64,000 nucleotides of DNA, from contig UQZN01000009.1 in the NCBI GenBank assembly GCA_900545535.1, positions 1-64,000 on the forward strand, in the 5' to 3' direction. Positions 15,501-24,257 of this stretch are shown one piece after another; position 1 is the stretch's first letter, and each line of letters begins with the position of its first letter. The stretch comes from an uncultured Phascolarctobacterium sp. (lineage in GTDB: Bacteria; Bacillota; Negativicutes; Acidaminococcales; Acidaminococcaceae). The notes under the pieces are model-generated. The model worked only from the letters and a program-made list of their open reading frames with translations. It did no database searches and was not told where the DNA came from. Position numbers and translations under genes: made by a program.

Positions 15501-18500
15501 TGCGGCACCAAAACTTTCTGGCCGTTGACGGTTGTTTCGACCAGCCAGACGATGTCACTGGTCAGGCTGGCGACCTGCTGCGCTGTCAGGCTGACCCCGA
15601 TCTCCAGGTTCAGGGCTTCCGCTGCTACGGCGCCGGCGTTCATCAGGGCCTGAAATTGTTCCATGTCGCTGCCGTAGCTGCCCAGGTAAGGCCTGCCGGT
15701 GAGCTGTCCGATCTGTTCGATAACGAATTGCTGTTCAAAGTAGCCGTCACCCAATCGTTTGGCTACTTTTTCCGGGTCGGCTTTTACCCGTTCCAGCAGA
15801 TAGTCGCTGGAGAGGAATTGGTGGTAGTCGGCAAATTTGGGGTTGGTTTCGATCAGGTACCTGGCGCTGGGATCGTCGTTAAGCTGATAGATTTTGTTGT
15901 TGTATTGCAGCTGGTCGATCGCCAGCAGCTTGTTGTCGTCCAGCGGCTTTCTTTCAGCCGCGCTGTTGCCGGTCAGCTTGTCATCTACGTCGGTGCTTAC
16001 GGTTTTGTCGCGGTCGGCATATTGGCTGCCGTCAGCCTCTAGGGTTTTATTGACGACGTTGCCGGCGTTGATCTTTACGGTACCGGTTGCACCCAGCACT
16101 GCCAGTCTTTCGCTGCCGGGGGCTGCGTCCTGGTCGTAGACGTTGTGGTCTTCATAGGGAATGACAGTAGTGCCATAGACCATATGGCAGCCGATATGCA
16201 TTCTTCTGTGTTTTTTGTATTTCCAGTAGTGGTTATCCTGCCCCAGGTCATCGTGGTGGATCGTGCCCTGGTAGCCCACGTTTTCGACAGTGCCGCCGGC
16301 GTTAATGGTCAAATCGTTACCGGCCATGATCTTGCTGTAGTGGTTGGTTACATCGTGGTCGGCATTGATGGTTATATTGCCGCTGGCAATGATGTTGGCG
16401 TCGGCGGTCTCTTCTTTGATAACGCCGGTGTGGATGGTACGGGTAAATTCGCGCATGGCGTCGTAATAATCGCCGCCCTGCAGATGCGGGATCTTATAGG
16501 AGATATATTCATAGGTCACGTCCCAGTCGGTGACGAAGTTTTCTTTTTTATTGATCAGGTCAGCAGCGTTTATGGTAATATTGCTCTTGCTTTCGATATC
16601 CGAGGAACGGTTGAGCAATGTCTCTCTGGCTGTAAGCGTCAGGTCGCCGGCGGCGCTGATGACGGAGCCATTATAGTAGCTGCTGCCGTTTTGGTTATAA
16701 ATGTTCTGGGCCGTGATGCTGCCGGTACTGCCCAACGCCAGCAAGCCGTCGTCGTTGGTGAAATCGCCTGTGCTGTCTGCAGTGAAGCCGCCGCTGACAA
16801 AGATGCTGCCCAAGGCGCTGTTGGTAAAGCTGCCGGTAGTAAAGTCGGCCTTTTGGCCTGCACCAAGATAGGCACTGTCGGTATTGGTGAAGCTGCCTGC
16901 CTGCACTGACAGGTTACCCAGCACGTCAACAGCGGCTTTGGTGTTCAGCATGGTGTCTGCGGTAATCACAGCGTCTTTCCCGATATGGATAGTGCCCATA
17001 TTTTGATTAGTCAGCCGGCCAGCGGTAATATTGCCGCTGCCGGTAAGATAGATATTGGCATTGTCGTTAGTCAGACGCTCTGCCTGCAGCTGCAGGTCAG
17101 TACCGTTGACCAGTGCCGAGCTGCTGTTGGCAAAGCTGTCGGCACTGATAGTGACTTTGGCACCGGCCATGATGGTCGCACCGGTGTTGTCAAAGTTTGC
17201 AGCCGCACTGGCAGTAAGGTTGCCGCCTGCTCCCAGCAGGGAAGCCGCTTCGTTATTGATCGAACCGGCGGAGACGTTCAGATCACCTCCGGCTTTGCTG
17301 GTGGCCTGGTTCTGGTGCAGCAGTCCTGCCGCTGCCAGGGTCAGGTCTTTGCCGGCTTCGATGTAGCCGTTAGCTGTATTTTCGATGCTGCCGGCAGTTA
17401 TGTCCACATTCCCGCTGCCGCCGATCTTACTGGTATTAGCCAGCAGTCCGTCAGCCGAAATATGCAGTTCATTGCCCCACAGTTCGCTGCGGTCGATAGT
17501 GATATTATCGGCAATAAGGTCTAACCGTCCTGGATCGCGTCCGTTCAGTCCGTCGCCGTTGATGAGCAGGTCGCCTTTGGCCGCGCTGAATTTCATGTTG
17601 CCGTCGGCCCAGTTTGTTACTTTGCCGGTAGCCAGCACGACGTTGTCGGTGTTGATGAAGCCCAGACCGTTGACGCTGATCCCGTTGGCGTTGGCGATAA
17701 CGACGCTGGCGCTGTTGCCGGCAACTTCCAGATAACCGTTGAGTACGCTGGCTTTGGAGCTGGTGACTTCGTTAAGGATAACGCGGGCACCTTTGCCGGC
17801 CAGAAACATATTGCGGTCGATGTAGCCGCCCAGTTCTGTTTGGGTGTATTTGGTAGCGTTGTTCAGGATCAGGCCGCTGGATTTGATGTTAAAGTCGCTG
17901 TACAGGTTGCGTGATACGCCGTTGCTGTTGACTTCGGCGATCTGTACCAGATCTACGCCGTTGGCGGCTTTGTCGATAATGGGTTTATATTTGCCGTCAG
18001 CAGTGCTGTCGGCCACCAGGGCCAGTTCGCTGTCGCTTATTTTATCCTGCTGAACTGTGCCTGCTACGCCGGCAGTGTCAGCCAGTTCCGGATTGGTAAG
18101 GTCTTCCGCTTCACGCGGCGGTTCCGGCGGCGGCAGTTCTGCTGGTTTTTCCGGGTCGGTTTCTAAGATCGTTACCTGCTCAGGATTCTGGGTCTGCAGG
18201 TTTTCTTTACTATATTTTACCTGGGCGCCGGTAACGGCGATCGTACCGTTTGCAGAAAAAACACTGCCTTTGATATCGACTGCCTTTGCTGCCGCAAGAT
18301 CGATGTTATTTAAGGCGCTGATAGTACCGCCAAGTGCGGCGTCGCCGGCAGCGGCAGTGACTGACAGATTATTGGAGGCGTCTAAAAGGCCGGTATTGAT
18401 GATGCCCTGCGCTGCCTTGATCGAAAGATCAGCACTATCGCGCTGGAAGATATCCGATTCTTCTGTCTGCTCGTATTCTTCACCGGCAATGATTTTACCG

Positions 18501-19549
18501 GTGTTGGTCAGCGTTCCGCCCAGTTCTATATTTATGTTTTCTCTGGCTGTCAGCATCGCGCCGTTTTCAATGTCTGCATTACTCGCGTCGATACGCATAT
18601 CGCCATCAGAGTGAATCATGGTTGCGGCTTCATATTGATTGCCGTCCTCGTCGATCTCATGATATTTGTTTTCGGTAAAAACTATTTGGCCATCGTTGGT
18701 AATATTGAGGTTTTTCTGGGCGTTAAGGTTGCCGCCGATATTCATGCCCAGGCCTTTATTGGTACCAACTAAAGTGATCTTGCCGGCATACATGCCGCCC
18801 AAAGCTCCGACATCAAGGCTTACGCCGCTGCCGGCACTGCCCGGCTGTGCTGTCGCCGTTCCTGCGGCATAATCGATCTTGTTCTTACCGGTCACTACGT
18901 TGATTTCGTCCTGGGCCCACAACTGCGCATTGATCTCTGCCGCGTTGGCATAGATATCCAGTTTACTGACCGGAACATATTTATAGGTACCGGTAGTTTC
19001 ATCAAATACCGGCATATTGCCGGCGCCGTTTATTGCTATTTTGCCGCCGTTCACGTCAAAGCCTTCTACCCGTCCGTCGGCCGTGATCCGGGGCGTACCT
19101 GTTGTTAAGGTGGCACGGCCTACGTTGATAAAGCCAAAACCGCTGCCGGTGATGCCGTTAGGGTTGGCGATGATCAGATCGGCTTTACTGCCGGCGATCT
19201 CCATCATACCGTTCAGGTTCGATCTGCCTGTGCCTGTTACTTCCTGCAGGATCACTTTGGCAGCATTGCCGCCCAGATTGGCATTGGCGCCTACCTGGCC
19301 TGCCAGCGCTGTATTGACGTTACCGCCGCTGGCATTATTGTTGAAGACAAGTCCTTCCGGCCCTACGTTAAAGGCATCGGCTTTATTATGCGATAAGCCG
19401 CTCTCGTTTGGTTTGGCAATATTCACTACCGGCGGTGCAGCCTGAGGAGCCGCTGCCGCTATATAACAGGGCAAAACTGCCTGCATCTGCACCGACATAA
19501 TTACAGCGCAGGCGATCAATTTTTTCTTTCTGCTTTGATATTTCCCCAT
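12047..19549 (-). CDS. Two-partner secretion exoprotein TpsA / CdiA-like filamentous hemagglutinin
   Basis: A 2,500-residue secreted protein. Start ATG at 19549 follows AAAGGAG; a further ATG 24 nt upstream lacks a site. It has a long signal peptide (SRKKKLIACAVIMSVQMQAV), then a TPS secretion domain with VVNIAKPNESGLSHN, FNVGPEGLVFNN and NPNGI (about residue 130). Unusually, a second TPS-like domain follows at about 500-660, with NANGISVNGLGFIN. Hemagglutinin-type beta-helix repeats fill the middle (many DVNI, GGDVNI and SSVSGENVN variants). A conserved pretoxin region ends GSSAAASGTKNN, then a 159-residue AT-rich tail. tpsB is 42 nt upstream and candidate immunity genes lie downstream, so a contact-dependent toxin delivery role is likely; pure adhesion is the alternative. 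Confidence 0.88.
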   Translation of the reverse strand: MGKYQSRKKKLIACAVIMSVQMQAVLPCYIAAAAPQAAPPVVNIAKPNESGLSHNKADAFNVGPEGLVFNNNASGGNVNTALAGQVGANANLGGNAAKVILQEVTGTGRSNLNGMMEIAGSKADLIIANPNGITGSGFGFINVGRATLTTGTPRITADGRVEGFDVNGGKIAINGAGNMPVFDETTGTYKYVPVSKLDIYANAAEINAQLWAQDEINVVTGKNKIDYAAGTATAQPGSAGSGVSLDVGALGGMYAGKITLVGTNKGLGMNIGGNLNAQKNLNITNDGQIVFTENKYHEIDEDGNQYEAATMIHSDGDMRIDASNADIENGAMLTARENINIELGGTLTNTGKIIAGEEYEQTEESDIFQRDSADLSIKAAQGIINTGLLDASNNLSVTAAAGDAALGGTISALNNIDLAAAKAVDIKGSVFSANGTIAVTGAQVKYSKENLQTQNPEQVTILETDPEKPAELPPPEPPREAEDLTNPELADTAGVAGTVQQDKISDSELALVADSTADGKYKPIIDKAANGVDLVQIAEVNSNGVSRNLYSDFNIKSSGLILNNATKYTQTELGGYIDRNMFLAGKGARVILNEVTSSKASVLNGYLEVAGNSASVVIANANGISVNGLGFINTDNVVLATGKVTNWADGNMKFSAAKGDLLINGDGLNGRDPGRLDLIADNITIDRSELWGNELHISADGLLANTSKIGGSGNVDITAGSIENTANGYIEAGKDLTLAAAGLLHQNQATSKAGGDLNVSAGSINNEAASLLGAGGNLTASAAANFDNTGATIMAGAKVTISADSFANSSSALVNGTDLQLQAERLTNDNANIYLTGSGNITAGRLTNQNMGTIHIGKDAVITADTMLNTKAAVDVLGNLSVQAGSFTNTDSAYLGAGQKADFTTGSFTNSALGSIFVSGGFTADSTGDFTNDDGLLALGSTGSITAQNIYNQNGSSYYNGSVISAAGDLTLTARETLLNRSSDIESKSNITINAADLINKKENFVTDWDVTYEYISYKIPHLQGGDYYDAMREFTRTIHTGVIKEETADANIIASGNITINADHDVTNHYSKIMAGNDLTINAGGTVENVGYQGTIHHDDLGQDNHYWKYKKHRRMHIGCHMVYGTTVIPYEDHNVYDQDAAPGSERLAVLGATGTVKINAGNVVNKTLEADGSQYADRDKTVSTDVDDKLTGNSAAERKPLDDNKLLAIDQLQYNNKIYQLNDDPSARYLIETNPKFADYHQFLSSDYLLERVKADPEKVAKRLGDGYFEQQFVIEQIGQLTGRPYLGSYGSDMEQFQALMNAGAVAAEALNLEIGVSLTAQQVASLTSDIVWLVETTVNGQKVLVPQVYLAAVRSEDLQPGGALIVGGDVEIYSKQDIQNVGTIKADGTLDLHGQNVSNLGGSLAGNDIAITAADKITNQGGSITAQHDAALQAHDIINETTTKNSTYKELQQTTAGKTAGITAGNDLRLEAAGDITNKGGVLAADNDLTLSAGQNINITTVANEKHVAVTYGSSAAEIHSVENQQSALTGKNVSLTAGSDVNIKGGIIAAAEDTAIKAGGDVNIAAVKDLHSEESSVGSRGSNYYNHSRQVDETVKGSLVAGTENITVSSGSDINLQGSSLASEKGKIELDAGSNVNITNATEYHERLQESHTKVSGVLSSKTTDIYDYSNLDAVVGSTVSGSSVVINSGADTNVKGSSVVADNDVSIKAGGDLNVTSAEQTSTSEYIKQVKKSGLLSGGGLGFTIGKEQQKDQYANQNTEQVGSTIGSINGNVNIEAGKDVSISASHVIAGQDINVTGQNVTIESADNTYNAQEKHEYKKSGITVSLGTPALSVAQSVHDTIKKADSVKDDRLKALIVGKEVSDLTKNGKDSVLNQTNNGLQDGFNADDFTLTVSIGSQKYKNESNSTTTIAKGSSVQAGGNVKITATEKDINIKGSSVSGENVNLAAKGDVNITSSDNTNTANSESKGSNSSLGLGFNTSGLSDISAGYSKYNGKVKENGTTHTNSTVTANDKLTIESGKDTNIIGGKVSGDSVEMNVGGDLNIESQQDSQNYDEKYTSGGLNVNINYATGVGVSGGASSGKTNSEYNSVTDQSGIYAGEGGFDITVGNNTDLKGAVIDSDATADKNNLTTGTLTWEDIDNKAEYESKDTGINVSINNGAEQNEKGITPNIGMPAEGEAESTTKAGVAQGTIEITDKENQKQNIEDLNRDTKNTLNQLEQIFDKQTVAERKEMAALFGELAYNVVHNIDGTPEQKAALHALVGGIMSELTGSGFLAGASGAAVNKLLSDELKKIAGDDPALHQWLSAALGAVVSDVVAGNAQAGSSAAASGTKNNEWRKDEIEQITTGKLGEFVKELDFSEISDGEAIFAYSIGGNLSFIKGGMVVTPDTVYLSGGATFGTTDFSVDFNTNKVYVLKKGVNFTDLSPEDISSKNPKYFVTDLKEFNKTMKGASMGLTVSVIGNISVGTTPDGHTILAPGLNAVPGVSGDYIITG

Positions 19550-19591
19550 GATTTCGCTCTCCTTTATTTTCAACTTGACCTCAGTTTATTC

Positions 19592-21304
19592 TCAGATCTG
19601 CGCCGTCAGCATAAAACCGTAGGTTCTGGCAGCACAGGTAAATCCATCCGGCTTTTTCAAAGGCCAGCCCACAAAGGCATCATAATTGCAGGGGCCAATC
19701 TGCCCACGCAGGCCAATGGCGCTGCCAACCAGTTCCGTACCCAAAAGGTATTCGGCTGACGGGCCTGATACTTTACCGTAATCCAGCGCCAGATACAACT
19801 GGTGATATTTTTCGATCGGGAACCGCAGTTCGTTTCTGATAGTGATACCGTCTTCTGCCGAAAGGGTCTGTTCGCCGTCAAAACCTCTGACGCTATACCA
19901 TCCGCCGATCGAGAAGAATTCGCTGCCGTAAATGCGCTGATCGCTTTTTTGTCCCCTGATGCTTACGTTATATTGGGCATCGTAGTTATCGCCGAAAGGT
20001 ACCGGCGTCGCAAAGTTAGCACTGATAAGATACATATTATACTGCGTCGTCGCTTCGCCGCTCATACCGTCGGTCGGCCCGGCGTCAGCATACCACGGCA
20101 GGCCCTTCTGCCATTTCACCGAGGCATTTAAAACGCTGGGGCCCAGATACTGCCTGTGATTGAACCCGATCTGCATCGACGTTGTTTTTTGGCGCTGTAC
20201 TTCAATTTCCGTACCGTCTATATAGCTATGGCGTGTTTTATGTACAAGCCCCAGTTCAAAATCTGTTTTACTGCTTTGGTTCCGCTGCAGCAGATGCGTC
20301 CAGGTCAGACTGTCCGAAGTGAATTCGCCGCTGGAGACAAAAGGATTGACAGCATATTCTACTGTTTGATGATAATCGTTTTTGCTATGGCTGAAGGCAA
20401 AGCGTTCTTTGCCCAAAGGCACGGCATAATAAAAACTGTTGGCGCGTGTGCCCTTAGTTTCGCCTGATTGTGTAGCATCTTTATTCCAGCTGGCATAAAA
20501 AATATCGTTGGCCGAAAAAGGCTGAGCCAATTGCACAGCGCCCGACATCTGGACCTTGCCTGTTTCCCTGGTGCCGGAATTATCAAGAGTCATACTCAGG
20601 CTCCACGGTTTGCCGCGTTTGATATCGATCACCAGATCACTTTCACCTTCATTGGGGCCGGGTTCTATTTTAATATCCGCACTTTGCGACGGCACGCTGT
20701 TAAAGTTATCAACGGTCTGCTCAATATCGCGTATGTTGAGCAGTGATCCTTTGCGCATCGCCACTGCATTATGCCAGGTACCCCAGGTTTCTTCCCGGAA
20801 ACGGATATCCGAAATGATACCGGGCAGCAGCGTAAAATACATTGTCCCGCTGCTCAGGTCCTGCGGCTCAACATAAACTCTGGTCGTAACATAGCCCCTG
20901 TTCATGATCTCTTTATTGATGTTTTGCAGCAGCAGGTTGATCCCCTGTACACCGATACTTTCGCCGTTATAGTTTGCCAGATAATCAGTTATCCAGTTGA
21001 ATTTATAACCATATGATGCTGCTTTCAGCGTAAATTTTTTGATTTTAAAGCTGTTGACTTCCTGCGGCAAGGCAACTACTTCCAGCTTAGTGCTGCCGGC
21101 AGGAGTTTTCGACATCCCCTGTTTGACCCGCTGCTGCAGGGCCTGTTCAGCCTGTTTAGCGGCCAGCTCCTGTTCTTTTTGCTGCAGAATCTTCTGCTGC
21201 AGGTCAATGTCGCTGCTTGGTGCGGCACAGGCTGTTACCGCTGTCAGTAAAGCATTTAAGCACACAAGAAAATATGTAAGTTTTTTCCCCATTAAACTTT
21301 TCAT
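19592..21304 (-). CDS. Two-partner secretion transporter TpsB (ShlB/FhaC family)
   Basis: A 570-residue outer-membrane Omp85-type pore exporting TpsA. A signal peptide (LTYFLVCLNALLTAVTACAA) is followed by a Gln/Lys-rich linker helix, two POTRA domains (about 70-240; KIEPGPNEGESDLVIDIKRG ends the second) and a 16-strand barrel. The loop-6 motif VRGFDG and the strand motif LALDYGKV are present, and the protein ends in the aromatic-Ile pattern MLTAQI. A second in-frame ATG at 21292 is an alternative start. Gene order tpsB-tpsA and normal family length support a functional pair. Confidence 0.9.
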   Translation of the reverse strand: MKSLMGKKLTYFLVCLNALLTAVTACAAPSSDIDLQQKILQQKEQELAAKQAEQALQQRVKQGMSKTPAGSTKLEVVALPQEVNSFKIKKFTLKAASYGYKFNWITDYLANYNGESIGVQGINLLLQNINKEIMNRGYVTTRVYVEPQDLSSGTMYFTLLPGIISDIRFREETWGTWHNAVAMRKGSLLNIRDIEQTVDNFNSVPSQSADIKIEPGPNEGESDLVIDIKRGKPWSLSMTLDNSGTRETGKVQMSGAVQLAQPFSANDIFYASWNKDATQSGETKGTRANSFYYAVPLGKERFAFSHSKNDYHQTVEYAVNPFVSSGEFTSDSLTWTHLLQRNQSSKTDFELGLVHKTRHSYIDGTEIEVQRQKTTSMQIGFNHRQYLGPSVLNASVKWQKGLPWYADAGPTDGMSGEATTQYNMYLISANFATPVPFGDNYDAQYNVSIRGQKSDQRIYGSEFFSIGGWYSVRGFDGEQTLSAEDGITIRNELRFPIEKYHQLYLALDYGKVSGPSAEYLLGTELVGSAIGLRGQIGPCNYDAFVGWPLKKPDGFTCAARTYGFMLTAQI

Positions 21305-21693
21305 CCTTCCCCTATTTTAGTTATCAAAAATTAATTATTCATTTACAAAATTAATTATACTTATTCAAGCAAAAATTTCCAAATAACGATATTTCTTTCA
21401 TTTCATAACTTTGAACACGCAGGAAATTTTCTCGTTTTTGTATAAAATTCATACTATTCTTCAATTTAATTAAACTCATTTTAGTATTTTCTAAGATAAA
21501 ACAGATAATATGTATATTGTTGAAGCAAAAAGCAAACCAAATTGTGTAAAAAGCAAAAAATACTTGCCTGGAGTTTAATCTCCGGGCAAGTATTTCGATT
21601 ACCTTTACTATATATTTTTTAAGTTATCGATCATCCTTTTGCTGTATATCTTCGTCATAAATTATTTTTGCTCATACCTTATATAAGCTGTGA
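21305..21693. other. AT-rich leader upstream of tpsB
   Basis: About 390 bp with no gene. It should hold the tpsB promoter for minus-strand transcription, but no clear TTGACA/TATAAT pair stands out in this very AT-rich sequence. It contains the hairpin at 21561-21592. Confidence 0.5.
21553..21592 (-). terminator. Terminator upstream of tpsB (for the decarboxylase operon)
   Basis: A 13-bp stem (TACTTGCCTGGAG with one G-T pair) and a 6-nt loop are followed on the minus strand by TTTTTTGCTTTT. Together with the hairpin in the right 62-bp repeat it insulates tpsB from the ubiD-lpdD operon upstream. Confidence 0.7.
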
Positions 21694-21755
21694 TGCTTAA
21701 CTTAACAATACCTGCTCAAACAAAATGCTCTGACGAAATTCGTCAGAGCATTTTT
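21694..21755. repeat. 62-bp direct repeat, right copy
   Basis: It is identical over 62 bp to 8959-9020 and has the same orientation. The hairpin half lies 48 nt past the lpdD stop and can terminate that operon on the minus strand, because the palindrome is symmetrical. Together the copies delimit 12.67 kb containing only the TPS locus and its debris. Confidence 0.85.
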
Positions 21756-21802
21756 ATGCTGATGTGTAAGTGTCCTGCCCCAGGCAGTCTTGGTAAATCT
21801 GT

Positions 21803-22189
21803 TTATGCCTGCGCAGACAGCAGCCAGTCTTCCACCTTGTGCAGAATTTGCTGCAAACTCTGCTGCAGGGCTGCAATATCGTCAGCACCGGCCTCATCAA
21901 GGTGCAGGCCGACGGTGACGGTAACATTGGTATTGAAGCGGCTTGCCAGATACAGGGCGGCTTCCCGCGCCGGCTGGTCGTCTTTATGGCCCAAACGGCA
22001 CAGTACCGAAGCACTGGCCGAAACAGCACCGTTATTTTTCAGGCTGGGCCGGGGTGACGCCAAAGCTACCGCGCCGATATGGGGCGCCGCCCCGCCGCCG
22101 ATCACGACTGCGATGTCCGAACCGCAGCAAACGACGCAGGCGGTAACTGCATAAGGCTCGCTGCCTGCTGTTAAGAGCGTCGTTTTCAT
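21803..22189 (-). CDS. lpdD: LpdD-like protein (prenylated-flavin chaperone domain)
   Basis: A 128-residue protein with the pattern of LpdD, the small third component of gallate decarboxylase loci: VVIGGGAAPHIGAVALASPRPSL, then a Ser-rich ASASVLCRLGHKDDQPARE and NVTVTVGLHLDEA. It probably helps load or maintain prenylated FMN in the UbiD enzyme. Its ATG overlaps the UbiX stop as ATGA, so the two are translationally coupled. It is the last gene of the operon. Confidence 0.75.
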   Translation of the reverse strand: MKTTLLTAGSEPYAVTACVVCCGSDIAVVIGGGAAPHIGAVALASPRPSLKNNGAVSASASVLCRLGHKDDQPAREAALYLASRFNTNVTVTVGLHLDEAGADDIAALQQSLQQILHKVEDWLLSAQA

Positions 22190-22755
22190 GCTTCTTCCCC
22201 CTGCCAGGCAACAAATTTTTGATATTCGATGCCGAACTGCATCAGGATCTTGCCGATGATATGGTCGATCTGCTGCTCCAGCGAATCGGCGCCGTTATAA
22301 AAAGTAAGCATCGGCGGTACTATGATGCAGCCGTTATCGGCACATTCCCTGATATTGCGCAGGTGGATGCGGCTGAGCGGCATTTCGCGCGGCACCAAAA
22401 CCACCTTGCGGTTTTCCTTCAGGCACACGTCGGCAGCCCGCAGCAGCAGATTTTCGGCAAAGCCGGAGGCGATACCGGCTACTGTTTTCATACTGGCGGG
22501 AATGATGATTATACCGTCAGTCACAAACGAGCCGCTGGAAATGCTGGCCGCCAGATTTTTATTGCTGTGGGTAAATGCAGCCAGCTGCGTCAATTCAGTG
22601 ACGTCAAGGTCTGTTTCACAGGCAAAATTTTTCACAGCACCTTCTGTGATGACCAGATGCACCTCCAGATCCGGCAGCTGTTTTAAGACCTTCAGCAGCC
22701 TGTGCCCCATAACGACGCCGCTGGCCCCGGATATTCCTACGATCAAGCGCTTCAT
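22186..22755 (-). CDS. ubiX: UbiX family flavin prenyltransferase
   Basis: A 189-residue enzyme that attaches a dimethylallyl group to FMN to make prenylated FMN for UbiD. Hallmarks are the N-terminal GISGASGVVMG flavin-binding loop, ISSGSFVTDGIIIIPASMKTVAGIASG, and LVPREMPLSRIHLRNI. The ATG at 22755 with AGAAAGG upstream is preferred over a TTG three codons earlier. It lies between the transporter and lpdD genes of the decarboxylase operon and corresponds to LpdB of lactobacilli. Confidence 0.9.
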   Translation of the reverse strand: MKRLIVGISGASGVVMGHRLLKVLKQLPDLEVHLVITEGAVKNFACETDLDVTELTQLAAFTHSNKNLAASISSGSFVTDGIIIIPASMKTVAGIASGFAENLLLRAADVCLKENRKVVLVPREMPLSRIHLRNIRECADNGCIIVPPMLTFYNGADSLEQQIDHIIGKILMQFGIEYQKFVAWQGEEA

Positions 22756-22793
22756 AATAACCAACCTTTCTCAAGCTTACTTTTTAAAACTGA

Positions 22794-24179
22794 TCACCAC
22801 AGTCCGATCACTTTCCACCAAGGTACGGCAACGCCGACAGTAATGATGAATAAGACGATGGTAAACGGCACGCCGAATTTGATAGTTTCTTTTTCCGTGT
22901 ACATACCGTTATCCTCACCTACGCCGACTAAAATCGCCAAGTTATGGAAGGGCAGGATAAAGTGGGCATTGATAGCGATATAGGCGATCATGACCGGAAT
23001 AATGGTGCTGATGCCCATACTGCCAGTAAAGGCCAGCATGGCGGGGATCACGATACCCATAACGGCGATGACGCTGCCGAACAGCATATGGATAGCAATG
23101 GAAACTGCTGTAATGAACGCTGCCAGTACAAACATATTTTCCGGTACACTGCCGGGCAGCACGGTCTGGGCGATCCAGGTATTCATGCCGGTAGCGCCGC
23201 CAACGCGGCCGATGGCTACGGCGGCAGTCAAAAAGATCAATGTCTGCACCGGTACGCCGCCCCAGCTTTGCGGGGTCAGGATACCGCCGATCCTGGGCAT
23301 CGCCATACCCATAGCGATGAACAAGGTTACCCAGCCGATATCGATGCCATGCAGGGTATCAGTCATCCAGAGGACGATCGCCAACGTTACCCAGATAGCA
23401 GTACGCAGTTCTTTGCCGCTCATCGGGCCCATAGCCTGCAATTTGGCTAAAATTTCACCTTTGTTGACACTGACTTCTTTGGTAGGCTTGAACATAAACA
23501 AGATCATGACCATGGTAATGATACTGGTAACGATCATCGGCAGACCCATAACTTCGAACCAGCGCAGCCAGCCTACCGGTTCGGGAGCGCAGCTGGTAGC
23601 TGCCAGCGGGTTGATGGAGGCGTCGCCGGTCAGGAAGATCATGGAGACCGGGATCGAAGCCGTAAAAACGGTAAAGCCGATCTTCACAGCGTCTTCATGA
23701 GGAATAGCGGCACTTTTTACCACAACAGCCATGACCGACATAATGAGGAAGGCCCGCGGCCAGGGATGCGGGATCAGCAGGGCCAGAATAAAAGTCAGGG
23801 CAAAGATAGAGATGATGATGCTTTTAAACGAAGATACGTATTTGACGATAAATTTATAGGCGATCCGCTCACCCAGGCCTGATTCTTTTACTGCTACCGC
23901 GATCAGGTAAGCGCCAATGATCAGATACATCATGGAAGTAGTCCAGGTAGAAAAAATCAGCGTTGTTGGCGCCACTTTAAAAACTGCTAAAAGCAAAAGA
24001 TACAGACCGGATACATAACCGGGCTGGGCAATGCCGAAAGCCCAGAAAATCACTGTCATCAGCGAAAACGCCATACACATCTGCCCTTCCCGTCCTAAAC
24101 CGGGAATGTTGGCAAAAAAGATGATCACAGCGACGATGATACCTAAAATAAAACCTATGATCGGTTTATTCTTACCCAT
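22794..24179 (-). CDS. SLC13/DASS-type anion permease, probable aromatic acid uptake
   Basis: A 461-residue membrane protein with about 12 helices and the SLC13/CitT/ArsB layout: a first half with LIIGAYLIAVAVKESGLGERIA and a second half with NAHFILPFHNLAILVGVG, which resembles the family's substrate-binding hairpin tip. It sits inside the UbiD/UbiX/LpdD operon, so its substrate is probably the hydroxyaromatic acid decarboxylated there, possibly exchanged or cotransported with sodium. Substrate is inferred from context only. Confidence 0.78.
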   Translation of the reverse strand: MGKNKPIIGFILGIIVAVIIFFANIPGLGREGQMCMAFSLMTVIFWAFGIAQPGYVSGLYLLLLAVFKVAPTTLIFSTWTTSMMYLIIGAYLIAVAVKESGLGERIAYKFIVKYVSSFKSIIISIFALTFILALLIPHPWPRAFLIMSVMAVVVKSAAIPHEDAVKIGFTVFTASIPVSMIFLTGDASINPLAATSCAPEPVGWLRWFEVMGLPMIVTSIITMVMILFMFKPTKEVSVNKGEILAKLQAMGPMSGKELRTAIWVTLAIVLWMTDTLHGIDIGWVTLFIAMGMAMPRIGGILTPQSWGGVPVQTLIFLTAAVAIGRVGGATGMNTWIAQTVLPGSVPENMFVLAAFITAVSIAIHMLFGSVIAVMGIVIPAMLAFTGSMGISTIIPVMIAYIAINAHFILPFHNLAILVGVGEDNGMYTEKETIKFGVPFTIVLFIITVGVAVPWWKVIGLW

Positions 24180-24257
24180 AATTGTCCTCCTTCAAATAGC
24201 CGAGCCATATAAATAGTGTGGTTAAGGCGCTGTGCACGCCTTAACCGTGATTTTTAA

